From Streptosporangiaceae bacterium (GTDB lineage Bacteria; Actinomycetota; Actinomycetes; Streptosporangiales; Streptosporangiaceae): a stretch of 5,071 nt of DNA. Shown piece by piece: positions 1 through 5,071 of the stretch. Location of the stretch: assembly GCA_030040475.1 (NCBI GenBank), contig JASHTQ010000418.1, positions 1-5,071 on the forward strand, given 5' to 3'. Numbering within the stretch: the first letter of the stretch is position 1; every line of letters starts with the position of its first letter. Both the position numbers and the translations under genes were made by a program. Under the pieces are notes generated by a model. That model saw nothing but the letters and a program-made list of their open reading frames with translations. It searched no databases and was not told the DNA's origin.

Positions 1-255
1 CCGCTCGGGCAGGCGGGGGTGCGCATCGCCGGGCAGAGCGCGCCCGCCGTCGCGGCGCACGCCGCCGCGACCGTCCCTGCCGCGACGCGCCAGGTCCGTG
101 ACCTGGCCTTGCTGGCGGAACGGGCGCTTTACGACCGGGTCGGCGACGCCGACGCGGACGCGGCCTGGCAGCTAAGCGACACGGCGCGGCAGTCAGCGCT
201 CGCGGCGGCCGGCTGGCGCAAGCGGCTGCGCCGGCTCCTGCTTCCGGCCCGCTAG
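1..255 (+). CDS. C-terminal end of a probable TgpA-like transglutaminase/DUF4129-type membrane protein (5' truncated by window)
   Basis: The frame is open from base 1 and ends at TAG (253-255), giving 84 residues; the true start lies outside the window. The visible tail is mostly Ala-rich helix. It has a segment with Leu-Ala-Leu-Leu-Ala-Glu-Arg-Ala-Leu-Tyr-Asp-Arg, then Trp56 followed by Ser-Asp-Thr-Ala-Arg, Trp72, and a basic end (Arg/Lys plus Leu, finishing Leu-Leu-Leu-Pro-Ala-Arg). This resembles the cytoplasmic C-terminal tail of actinobacterial TgpA-like proteins, which carry several membrane helices, an extracellular transglutaminase-like domain and a DUF4129-type tail. Such genes usually follow MoxR ATPase and DUF58 genes and sit near Fn3 protein and kinase genes, which fits the context here. 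No catalytic residue or membrane segment lies within the window, so the call rests on tail similarity and neighbourhood. Another membrane protein with a helical cytoplasmic tail remains possible. It is convergent with the kinase gene, 24 bp away. Confidence 0.62.
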   Translation, partial: PLGQAGVRIAGQSAPAVAAHAAATVPAATRQVRDLALLAERALYDRVGDADADAAWQLSDTARQSALAAAGWRKRLRRLLLPAR

Positions 256-279
256 CCCTCGGCCCGGGTGCACCCGCCG
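256..279. terminator. Perfect 12-bp palindrome between convergent genes, possible bidirectional terminator
   Basis: Bases 265-276 read CGGGTGCACCCG, a perfect palindrome filling the middle of the 24-bp gap between two converging stop codons. As RNA it could form a 4-bp G/C stem with a UGCA loop on either strand. No T-tract follows on either side, so it would be at best a weak or non-canonical intrinsic terminator. The position is right; the structure is short. Confidence 0.35.
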
Positions 280-1983
280 TTAGCTGCTGACCGGGGAACC
301 GCCGTTGACGCAGGAGCTCGTGGTGACCTTTGAGTAGGCGACCCCCCGTCCCGACCCGACGTAGTACCCCACGGCGAAGCAGTAGGGCTGCATCGGAGTA
401 AGGCCGGTGATCACCTGCGGGCTCTGGTTGGGGAGGGCGCGCGTCTTGTAGCCGCTGCCCATGGAGACGATTACCTGGGAGTCCGCGGCGTGCGTGCCGG
501 CATTGGTCCAGGAAAGGCGGACGGATGTGTCCCCGTCCGCGACGGCCGTGACGTGCTGCGGCGGCGAGACCGTGGCGGCGCTGCCCGCCGGATCGGTCCT
601 GGCCGACGACGCGGTGGCGGACGCGGAAGGCCGTGCGCCGGAGGCGGACGGATGCTTCGGCGCGGCCATCAGGTACGCCACGACGAGAATCACGAGCACG
701 GCCACGGCCGTCCCCGCCAGGACGAGCCGGGGACTCCGCCGTCTTCGCGGCTGAACCTCCTGCTGCGGATTCGGCAGGCGGTAGTGCCCGGTGTCGATGA
801 AACCGGTGGTGCTGCCGCCCTGCGTGGGGTACGCCGTGCGGTAGGGGTCACGCGGCGCGGCGGGGCCAGGCGCCGCGGCGGGCTCAGGCGGCGCGGCGGG
901 GCCAGGCGGCGCGGCGAAGCTGCCGCCGGACAGGTAGGTGGTCGGGTATCCGGTCTCGGTCTGGTGCCGACCCTGCGGGTGCTCGGTCTGGTGCCGCACG
1001 GGCGCCTCATACCGTCCGGGCGGAGCGGCCAGCCGAACCGGGGAAGCAGGCCATGGCGGTGCCGCCGCGGCCTGCTGGCCGGTCTCGTGTCCTGGCTCGA
1101 TCCTGATGGGGACCGGCGCGGCGCCGAGCATTTCCAGGTTGACGTTGAGTTCCTCCGCGAGCCGCTGGGCCGACACGGTCCTGGTGTCGTGGCGGCCGAT
1201 CAGCGCGCGGGAGAGCGTCGCCACCACGTGGTCGGGAACGTCGGGCCGACCAAGTGGCGGCAGCGGGCCGGACAGCGCCTGGAGGTTGGCCCGCGGGTCC
1301 TGGCGCCGGTGGTCGTAGAACGGCGGGTGCCCGGACAGCAGCGCGTACAGCGAGGCGGCCAGCGACCAGACGTCGCTGTACGGCCAGCCGCCGCCGTGCT
1401 GCAGCACCTCAGGCGCGGCATACGCCGGGGTCATCGCGTGGCGCAGGGTCCTGGTGGCCGCGTCCAGGTCGGTGGAGATGCCGAAGTCGGCCAGTGCCGG
1501 TTCACCGTAGGCGTCGACCAGGATGTTCTCCGGCTTGACGTCGCGGTGCACGATGGACAGGTTGTGCGCGTACTGCAGCGCGCAGGCGATGTTCGCGCAC
1601 GTCGCGAGCGTGTCGCTGAGCGGCTGCCCGGGCCCGCGGAGGGCGCCCGCGAGGCTGCCGCGCGCGTAGTAGCGCATGACCAGGTACGGCCAGTCCTCGC
1701 TGGTGAACCCGGGCCGGTACACGTCGGCCGCGTAGGGGTGCTCGCCTACCTGGCCGGCCCGCTCGCACTCTCCCTCGAAGCCGGCCCGCGCCTTGGCGTC
1801 GCTGAGCCGGGTGTGCAGGATCTTGACCGCGACCGGGCGGCGCAGCGCGGTCTCCTGGCCCTTGTAGACGCTGGCGCTGCCGCCGCCGCCCACCGGGGTC
1901 AGGTCGGTGACGCCGGGGATCTCCGGCGGCAGCCGCGGGTCGAACGGGGCGGGCTGCCTGCCCCGGGCACGCGTCTTCCTCAC
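280..1983 (-). CDS. Transmembrane serine/threonine protein kinase with extracellular fibronectin type III domain
   Basis: A 567-residue Hanks-type (PknB-like) kinase that phosphorylates Ser/Thr on cytoplasmic targets using ATP. The Gly-rich loop is at 32-39 (third Gly replaced by Ala37), with catalytic Lys54 in VAVK and the likely helix-C Glu72. The catalytic loop HRDVKPEN is at 146-153 (Asp148), DFG at 166-168, activation-loop Thr residues at 171, 177, 179 and 185, APE at 190-192 and DVWS at 204-207. All catalytic residues are present, so it should be active. Residues 290-412 form a Pro/Ala/Gly/Gln-rich linker with short repeats. Arg413-416 precede a single membrane helix (about 418-439), which puts the C-terminus outside. 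After a Ser/Ala/Thr-rich spacer, residues 473-557 form an Fn3 domain with two Cys (535, 558) that could pair. PASTA repeats, the usual sensor of PknB, are absent. The GTG start lies 10 nt after the upstream stop with GAGG 8 nt before it, so it is probably translated in an operon with the propeller/Fn3 gene. Confidence 0.93.
   Translation of the reverse strand: MRKTRARGRQPAPFDPRLPPEIPGVTDLTPVGGGGSASVYKGQETALRRPVAVKILHTRLSDAKARAGFEGECERAGQVGEHPYAADVYRPGFTSEDWPYLVMRYYARGSLAGALRGPGQPLSDTLATCANIACALQYAHNLSIVHRDVKPENILVDAYGEPALADFGISTDLDAATRTLRHAMTPAYAAPEVLQHGGGWPYSDVWSLAASLYALLSGHPPFYDHRRQDPRANLQALSGPLPPLGRPDVPDHVVATLSRALIGRHDTRTVSAQRLAEELNVNLEMLGAAPVPIRIEPGHETGQQAAAAPPWPASPVRLAAPPGRYEAPVRHQTEHPQGRHQTETGYPTTYLSGGSFAAPPGPAAPPEPAAAPGPAAPRDPYRTAYPTQGGSTTGFIDTGHYRLPNPQQEVQPRRRRSPRLVLAGTAVAVLVILVVAYLMAAPKHPSASGARPSASATASSARTDPAGSAATVSPPQHVTAVADGDTSVRLSWTNAGTHAADSQVIVSMGSGYKTRALPNQSPQVITGLTPMQPYCFAVGYYVGSGRGVAYSKVTTSSCVNGGSPVSS
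844..915 (-). repeat. Four tandem 18-bp units encoding Ala-Pro hexapeptides in the kinase linker
   Basis: Residues 357-380 of the kinase read as four six-residue units: AAPPGP, AAPPEP, AAAPGP, AAPRDP. The DNA keeps an 18-bp period; for example the 21 bases at 852-872 recur exactly at 888-908. The peptide lies in the cytoplasmic linker between kinase domain and membrane helix, where it probably acts as an extended Pro-rich spacer. Confidence 0.8.
955..996 (-). repeat. Direct repeat (15 bp, 27-bp period) encoding a repeated RHQTE motif in the kinase linker
   Basis: The 15 bases at 955-969 are repeated exactly at 982-996. In the kinase frame both copies encode Arg-His-Gln-Thr-Glu (residues 330-334 and 339-343), a nine-residue period within the disordered linker. 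Two copies only. It looks like a recent small internal duplication rather than a regulatory site. Confidence 0.7.
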
Positions 1984-1991
1984 AAGCGGCG

Positions 1992-1995
1992 CCTC
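1992..1995 (-). promoter_or_regulatory. Shine-Dalgarno of the kinase gene, overlapping the upstream stop codon
   Basis: On the minus strand GAGG (1995 to 1992) sits 8 nt before the GTG start at 1983. Its GA is the last two bases of the TGA stop (1996-1994) of the propeller/Fn3 gene. This supports the GTG as the true start and suggests translational coupling between the two genes. Confidence 0.65.
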
Positions 1996-4678
1996 ATGAG
2001 CAGCTCGGCAGGTTGGCGGAGACGCTCGGCGGGTTCGGGAAGTAAAGCTCGCTCGCCCAGCCGTTGCCGTACGAGCTGGTCACCTTGACCCACACGTAGT
2101 AATTCTTGTTCGACGGGTAGGCCGCATCGTTACCCGAGTCGGGGCCGCCGTTGCTGTCCTCGCAGCTGGCGTAGACCAGGCCGTTCTCCGGAACCAGCGC
2201 CGTTTCCGTGCTGGCATCGAAGGCCGGCCCGGCCTGCAGGTGCGCGGCGCCGCCGCAGTACGGTCCGCTGGTGCAGTTGAAGGCGGTCAGCGCGTTCAAC
2301 GTCATCGCCTTCGCGCTGCTGGTCCCGGTCACCGGGCTGTATGCCGGGGCGGGGCCGGCCGCGTTGGACGCCGTGACCGTCACGCTGTAGGAGGTGCTGT
2401 AGTCCGGGACGGTGATCTCGGCCGCGGCGGTGGTGCTGCAGGAGACGCCGTTGTCGGTGCCGCCGCCGCCGCCGACGGCGATCGAGTACGTGCAAGAGCT
2501 GGACTCGCCGCCGGGGTTGACCGTGACCGCGACCTCGATTTCCGCGCCAGCGCCGGAGCCGACCGTCGGCTGGGTGACCGAGACACCGGTAATGGTCGGC
2601 GGCCCCAGGGTCGCGAGCGGGACCGCGAGGGCATCGGCGGAGTCGGTCGAGAAGCCCGCCGAGTCCGTGGCGGTGACCTCGGCGGTGTAGTTCGTGTTGG
2701 GGGAAAGACCGCTGACCGTGACCGATGTCGCCGCGCCGCCGGCCGCCGCGTCCACGGTCACCGGCGTGACGCCGTTGCCGGGGTCGACCGTGTATGACTG
2801 CACCGTGCCGCCCTGCGCACAGGCGGCGTCACAGCTCACGGAAAGCGTGGCCGACGTACCGTTCGTGGCGTACTCGATGTCGTTCGTGTCCACCGCGGGG
2901 GTGCCGGGCGCGAGGTAGGGGGTCACCGCGGCGCTCGGCGCGGATGCCGAGCTCACCCGGCCGCCCGCGTCGACCGCGGTGACGGTGAAGGTGAAGGTGG
3001 CCGGCGGCGAGGTGAAGGCGGTCGCGGCCGTCACCACGTCCTGGATGGTCGCGGTCGTGCCGGCGATATCGGTCGTGGTGACCCCGGTGGCGACGTTGGT
3101 GACCGTGTAGCTGACCGCCTGGTCGCCGTCGTTCGGCTCGGTCCAGCTCAGCTGCACAGAGCCGTCATCGGCGGGAGTGCTCGCCTGCACGCCGGTCGGC
3201 GTTGCCGGGACCGAGGAACTCGGGGTTACCGGCGTGGTCTGCGCCGCCGGGCCTTTGCCGACCGCGTTCTCCGCCCGGATGGTGAAGGTGTAGGCCGACC
3301 CGTTGGTCAGCCCGGACACGCTTGCGCTGAGCTTGTCGCCTGGCAGCTGCTCGTTGCCGGATGAGCCGCCGGACCAGCTCAGCAGGTAATGCGTGACGGG
3401 ACTGTTGTTGTCCGCCGCCGCGCCCCAGCTGACCAGGGCCATCGCGTTGCCGGGCACTGCAGTCGGGTCAGCGGGCGCGCCTGGCGGCTTCGGCGGGCCC
3501 GACGACTGCCCCGTGCCGTGCGGACTCGCCGGCGGGTTCAGGGTCTTGACCTGCCTGGGCAGCGTGGCCGGCTTCGGCCGCTGCGTTGGCGGCGCGGTCG
3601 TGTACTTGGTGACGCGCTTGAGCTGGCCGTTGCCGTTGATGACCAGCGCGGCCGAGCCATCACTGGCATTGACGAAGGCCAGGCCGTCCTGGACGGTGAG
3701 CTGGTCCGGGAGGTGCGTGCCCGGCATCTGGATCAGCTTGGTGGTTCCCTTCGCGGTGTTCACGAACAGCACTTCGCGCAGGGACGAGTCGACCAGCACC
3801 ATGTTCGCGCCGAGCATCGCGGCCGAGGTCGGGTTGAACCCGGGTGGTATCCGCGTGCTCGTCTGCGTGCCCGAGGCGACGTTGGCGGTGTCCACGGCGG
3901 CCGGGCCGACGACGCCGAGCAGTCCGTTCAGGCTGTCAGAGCCGGTCACGACCGCGACGGGGCGCACGCCGGGGGATAGCGTGACCGGCTGGCCGATGAC
4001 CGTGGTGGCGCCGAGCTGCCTGACTACGCCGTCGGTGATGTCGGCGACGGCCGGCTGCTGGCCGGCCAGCAGGACATCGAGCTGCCCGCCCGGCCGCCCG
4101 ACGCCCTTGATGACGGTGAGGCGGCCGTCGGCGATGTGGCCGACCGAGCCGGTTTTGGGGATGCCGAAGAACAATGACCCGTCCGGTGCCACCACCGGGG
4201 TGACGATGCGCGAGCCGACCGAGATCGGCAGGCCTATCGGCGGCAGCTGCGGGCTGTCCGGGTTGACCTGCTGGACCTCGCCCGCGGACTTATTAATCGC
4301 GTACAGCGCGTTAGGTCCGCCCGAGGCGGCCGTGAGCTGGCCGCTGAGCAGCTCGACCGAGTTCGTGGTGACGAAGCTGTCGTTGCTGACCGAGATCAGG
4401 TGACCGTCAGGGCCGGCCACGACCGCGCCGTCGGCGGTATTGACTACCTGCCCGGACGCGGCCTCGCCGGGCACATCGACGTAGCTGACGACGTCGCCCG
4501 AGTAACCGTCGATGAACGAGATCGAATGGTTGGCCGCATTGGCCAGCCACGCCTGCCCGCTACGCAGCTGCATGCCCAGGGCGGGGAGGCCGTGCCCGCC
4601 GATGCCGAGCGCGGCCAAGCCCACGACAAGCGCGACTCCGGCACTTGCGTAAGTGACGCGCGGCGAGATACGCCTCAT
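1994..4678 (-). CDS. Exported membrane-anchored protein with beta-propeller-like region and multiple fibronectin type III domains
   Basis: An 894-residue envelope protein. The N-terminus MRRISPRV plus a hydrophobic stretch at about 8-28 is a signal sequence or, lacking a clear Ala-X-Ala site, a signal anchor with the rest outside the cell. Residues about 38-355 form short beta repeats (AWLANAANHSISFIDG, GSLFFGIPKTGSVGHI, GLAFVNASDGSAALVI) resembling a beta-propeller. A Pro-rich linker (about 360-400) leads to two clear Fn3 domains (about 397-486 and 490-588, with ALVSW and VQLSW strands), then two Fn3/Ig-like domains (about 590-688 and 691-786). A C-terminal domain (about 790-894) is rich in aromatics and Cys. 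All eight Cys lie after residue 615. The propeller-like N-terminus plus Fn3 resembles the Fn3 proteins found beside MoxR/DUF58/TgpA genes in actinobacteria; the biochemical role is unknown. The frame stays open upstream to 4864, but ATG at 4678 is chosen because the signal sequence starts there and the 62 upstream codons have low GC and no domain. It is the first gene of a probable two-gene operon with the kinase. Confidence 0.82.
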   Translation of the reverse strand: MRRISPRVTYASAGVALVVGLAALGIGGHGLPALGMQLRSGQAWLANAANHSISFIDGYSGDVVSYVDVPGEAASGQVVNTADGAVVAGPDGHLISVSNDSFVTTNSVELLSGQLTAASGGPNALYAINKSAGEVQQVNPDSPQLPPIGLPISVGSRIVTPVVAPDGSLFFGIPKTGSVGHIADGRLTVIKGVGRPGGQLDVLLAGQQPAVADITDGVVRQLGATTVIGQPVTLSPGVRPVAVVTGSDSLNGLLGVVGPAAVDTANVASGTQTSTRIPPGFNPTSAAMLGANMVLVDSSLREVLFVNTAKGTTKLIQMPGTHLPDQLTVQDGLAFVNASDGSAALVINGNGQLKRVTKYTTAPPTQRPKPATLPRQVKTLNPPASPHGTGQSSGPPKPPGAPADPTAVPGNAMALVSWGAAADNNSPVTHYLLSWSGGSSGNEQLPGDKLSASVSGLTNGSAYTFTIRAENAVGKGPAAQTTPVTPSSSVPATPTGVQASTPADDGSVQLSWTEPNDGDQAVSYTVTNVATGVTTTDIAGTTATIQDVVTAATAFTSPPATFTFTVTAVDAGGRVSSASAPSAAVTPYLAPGTPAVDTNDIEYATNGTSATLSVSCDAACAQGGTVQSYTVDPGNGVTPVTVDAAAGGAATSVTVSGLSPNTNYTAEVTATDSAGFSTDSADALAVPLATLGPPTITGVSVTQPTVGSGAGAEIEVAVTVNPGGESSSCTYSIAVGGGGGTDNGVSCSTTAAAEITVPDYSTSYSVTVTASNAAGPAPAYSPVTGTSSAKAMTLNALTAFNCTSGPYCGGAAHLQAGPAFDASTETALVPENGLVYASCEDSNGGPDSGNDAAYPSNKNYYVWVKVTSSYGNGWASELYFPNPPSVSANLPSCS
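2459..2473. repeat. (GCC)5 trinucleotide run encoding a Gly5 loop
   Basis: Five GCC triplets on the plus strand read as five GGC codons (Gly736-740) of the propeller/Fn3 protein. They fall in a loop between Cys729 and Cys747 of the fourth Fn3/Ig-like domain. Length changes here would stay in frame and only alter the loop. Confidence 0.6.
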
Positions 4679-4685
4679 GAATCCG

Positions 4686-4692
4686 CCCCCCC
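4686..4692 (-). promoter_or_regulatory. G7 tract in the ribosome-binding position of the propeller/Fn3 gene
   Basis: On the minus strand seven consecutive G precede CGGATTC and the ATG at 4678, a spacing of 7 nt. No AGGAGG is present. A run of G can pair with the CCUCC of 16S rRNA with one G-U wobble, so this is the most likely ribosome-binding site. Its position supports 4678 as the start. Confidence 0.5.
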
Positions 4693-4800
4693 AACACACA
4701 GTCAAAGACGCAGCAGCCAAATCTCCCGTTTTGGCGCTCAAAAGATGCACAACCGCAATCACGACAAGGCGAACCGGGCAGTGCCAGGGCTTCGAGAATG

Positions 4801-4806
4801 TATCAT
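4801..4806 (+). promoter_or_regulatory. Possible -10 element (TATCAT) for the FtsK-like gene
   Basis: TATCAT differs from TATAAT at one base. The 16- to 18-nt upstream windows contain no TTGACA-like hexamer, so it would be a promoter with a weak -35. If used, transcription would start near 4812 and leave a leader of about 110 nt that includes both inverted repeats. Confidence 0.22.
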
Positions 4807-4832
4807 GGCGAATCGCGCTCCTAGGCGGGATT

Positions 4833-4845
4833 GCCCAAAGTGGGC
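4833..4845. repeat. Inverted repeat GCCCA-AAG-TGGGC, possible operator
   Basis: Perfect 5-bp arms (4833-4837 and 4841-4845) surround a 3-base centre in the divergent intergenic region. A second, weaker one, CACG-GAT-CGTG, lies at 4862-4872. Either could bind a dimeric regulator; arms this short also arise by chance in GC-rich DNA. Confidence 0.3.
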
Positions 4846-4900
4846 GCGAACTTGTTGCTATCACGGATCGTGCCCTCGGCGTTACGGCGATTTTCCACGA

Positions 4901-4919
4901 GGGAAGGGCAGGGAAGGGC
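4901..4919 (+). repeat. Tandem GGGAAGGGC repeat including the Shine-Dalgarno of the FtsK-like gene
   Basis: GGGAAGGGC occurs at 4901-4909 and 4911-4919, a 10-bp period. The second copy ends its AAGGG at 4918, 6 nt before the GTG at 4925, which is a good ribosome-binding position. The first copy is too far upstream to serve this start. Confidence 0.6.
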
Positions 4920-4924
4920 TAAGT

Positions 4925-5071
4925 GTGGAATTCCAGATCAGCATCGCCGAGGCCCAAGATGCACGTGATCAGCGTGAAGTAGATTTCGTTATTTCGGCTG
5001 AACCAAGGCATACGGTTGGCGACCTGGCCGCGGCGCTTGGCACGGCGCTCGCCGCGGCTGGCCGGCCGGCC
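4925..5071 (+). CDS. N-terminus of a probable FtsK/SpoIIIE-family (type VII secretion-like) ATPase with ubiquitin-like start; 3' truncated by window
   Basis: Starting at GTG 4925, the frame is open for 49 codons to the window edge. The start is supported by AAGGG 6 nt upstream; the GTG two bases earlier runs into a stop at 4977-4979. The peptide begins MEFQISIAEAQDARDQREVD, continues with FVISAEPRHTVGDLAAALG and ends in an Ala-rich helix. A beta strand, a turn, a second strand and then a T-V-G-D-L-A-A-A-L helix is the pattern of the ubiquitin-like (YukD-type) fold. That fold opens many actinobacterial FtsK/SpoIIIE proteins, often followed by an FHA domain and ATPase domains. No Walker motif or FHA residue is inside the window, so the family call rests on this short start and the gene neighbourhood. 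Early codons (gat, gaa, cgt, gta, gtt, att) are less GC-rich than later ones. An EccD-like or stand-alone YukD-like protein is the main alternative. Confidence 0.6.
   Translation, partial: MEFQISIAEAQDARDQREVDFVISAEPRHTVGDLAAALGTALAAAGRPA

Larger units (their letters stand above)
4679..4924. promoter_or_regulatory. Divergent intergenic region between the propeller/Fn3 gene and the FtsK-like gene
   Basis: This 246-bp region separates two divergent starts and must hold promoters for both, unless they lie inside the genes. Base composition drops here: 141 G/C in 240 bases at 4681-4920 by hand count, clearly below the flanking genes. A plus-strand TATCAT at 4801-4806 matches five of six bases of a sigma-70 -10 box but has no good -35 partner. 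Two short inverted repeats (4833-4845, 4862-4872) lie downstream of it. I found no convincing complete promoter on the minus strand. A small plus-strand reading frame covers most of the region (4653-4922), but it has no recognisable domain and unlike codon use, so I do not call it a gene. Confidence 0.6.

Noticed and set aside
490..2088. Long plus-strand open frame antisense to the kinase gene
   Set aside because: Its translation is Arg/Gly-rich with no domain, and it lies across from a kinase with all catalytic motifs intact. Long antisense frames are expected in very GC-rich DNA.
3393..4403. 336-codon plus-strand frame antisense to the propeller/Fn3 gene
   Set aside because: No signal, domain or ribosome-binding site. 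The minus-strand frame has clear Fn3 domains and a signal sequence, so this is a shadow.
4700..4705. TTGACT on the minus strand, a good match to a -35 box
   Set aside because: It is only about 22 nt before the ATG. A -10 at normal spacing would fall on the start codon and transcription would start inside the gene.
4831..4861. TTGCCC with TTGCTA or TGCTAT as a plus-strand promoter pair
   Set aside because: The -10 candidates match the consensus at one to three bases only, and the spacing of 18-19 is not ideal.
4679..4864. 62-codon N-terminal extension of the propeller/Fn3 gene
   Set aside because: The extension has lower GC and no recognisable sequence. ATG 4678 begins a typical basic-then-hydrophobic signal sequence.
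4653..4922. 89-codon plus-strand frame covering the divergent intergenic region
   Set aside because: It overlaps the start of the propeller/Fn3 gene, shows no domain, has unlike codon use and covers the region that should hold promoters.

Overview
The window looks like chromosomal DNA from a high-GC actinobacterium. Codons strongly prefer G or C at the third position, GTG starts are used, the coding sequence is rich in Ala/Pro/Gly, and the protein families are typical of actinobacterial cell-envelope loci. I cannot name a genus from sequence alone. There is no RNA gene, mobile element or CRISPR array, and no stretch of more than about 300 bases lacks a gene.

Layout, left to right. (1) Positions 1-255, plus strand: the last 84 codons of a gene that began outside the window, most likely a TgpA-type transglutaminase-like membrane protein. 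(2) Positions 256-279: a 24-bp convergent gap holding a perfect 12-bp palindrome. (3) Positions 280-1983, minus strand: a transmembrane Ser/Thr protein kinase with a cytoplasmic kinase domain, a Pro-rich repetitive linker, one membrane segment and an extracellular fibronectin type III (Fn3) domain. (4) Positions 1994-4678, minus strand: an 894-residue exported, membrane-anchored protein with a beta-propeller-like N-terminal region, a Pro-rich linker, several Fn3/Ig-like domains and a Cys-containing C-terminal domain. It lies directly upstream of the kinase, and the kinase Shine-Dalgarno overlaps its stop codon. (5) Positions 4679-4924: a divergent intergenic region with lower GC (hand count about 59% over 4681-4920) and short palindromes. 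(6) Positions 4925-5071, plus strand: the first 49 codons of a gene with a ubiquitin-like (YukD-type) N-terminus, most likely an FtsK/SpoIIIE-family ATPase related to type VII secretion ATPases.

Working model (inference). Actinobacterial genomes often cluster an Fn3 surface protein, MoxR ATPase, DUF58 protein, TgpA-like transglutaminase, Ser/Thr kinase with phosphatase and FHA proteins, and an FtsK/SpoIIIE ATPase. This window looks like part of such a cluster. The large propeller/Fn3 protein and the Fn3-tailed kinase are co-transcribed and would both face the cell exterior, so the kinase may sense the state of, or bind, its co-expressed partner. The divergent FtsK-like gene could be co-regulated from the shared intergenic region. 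The order of the wider cluster cannot be checked because the window ends inside both flanking genes.
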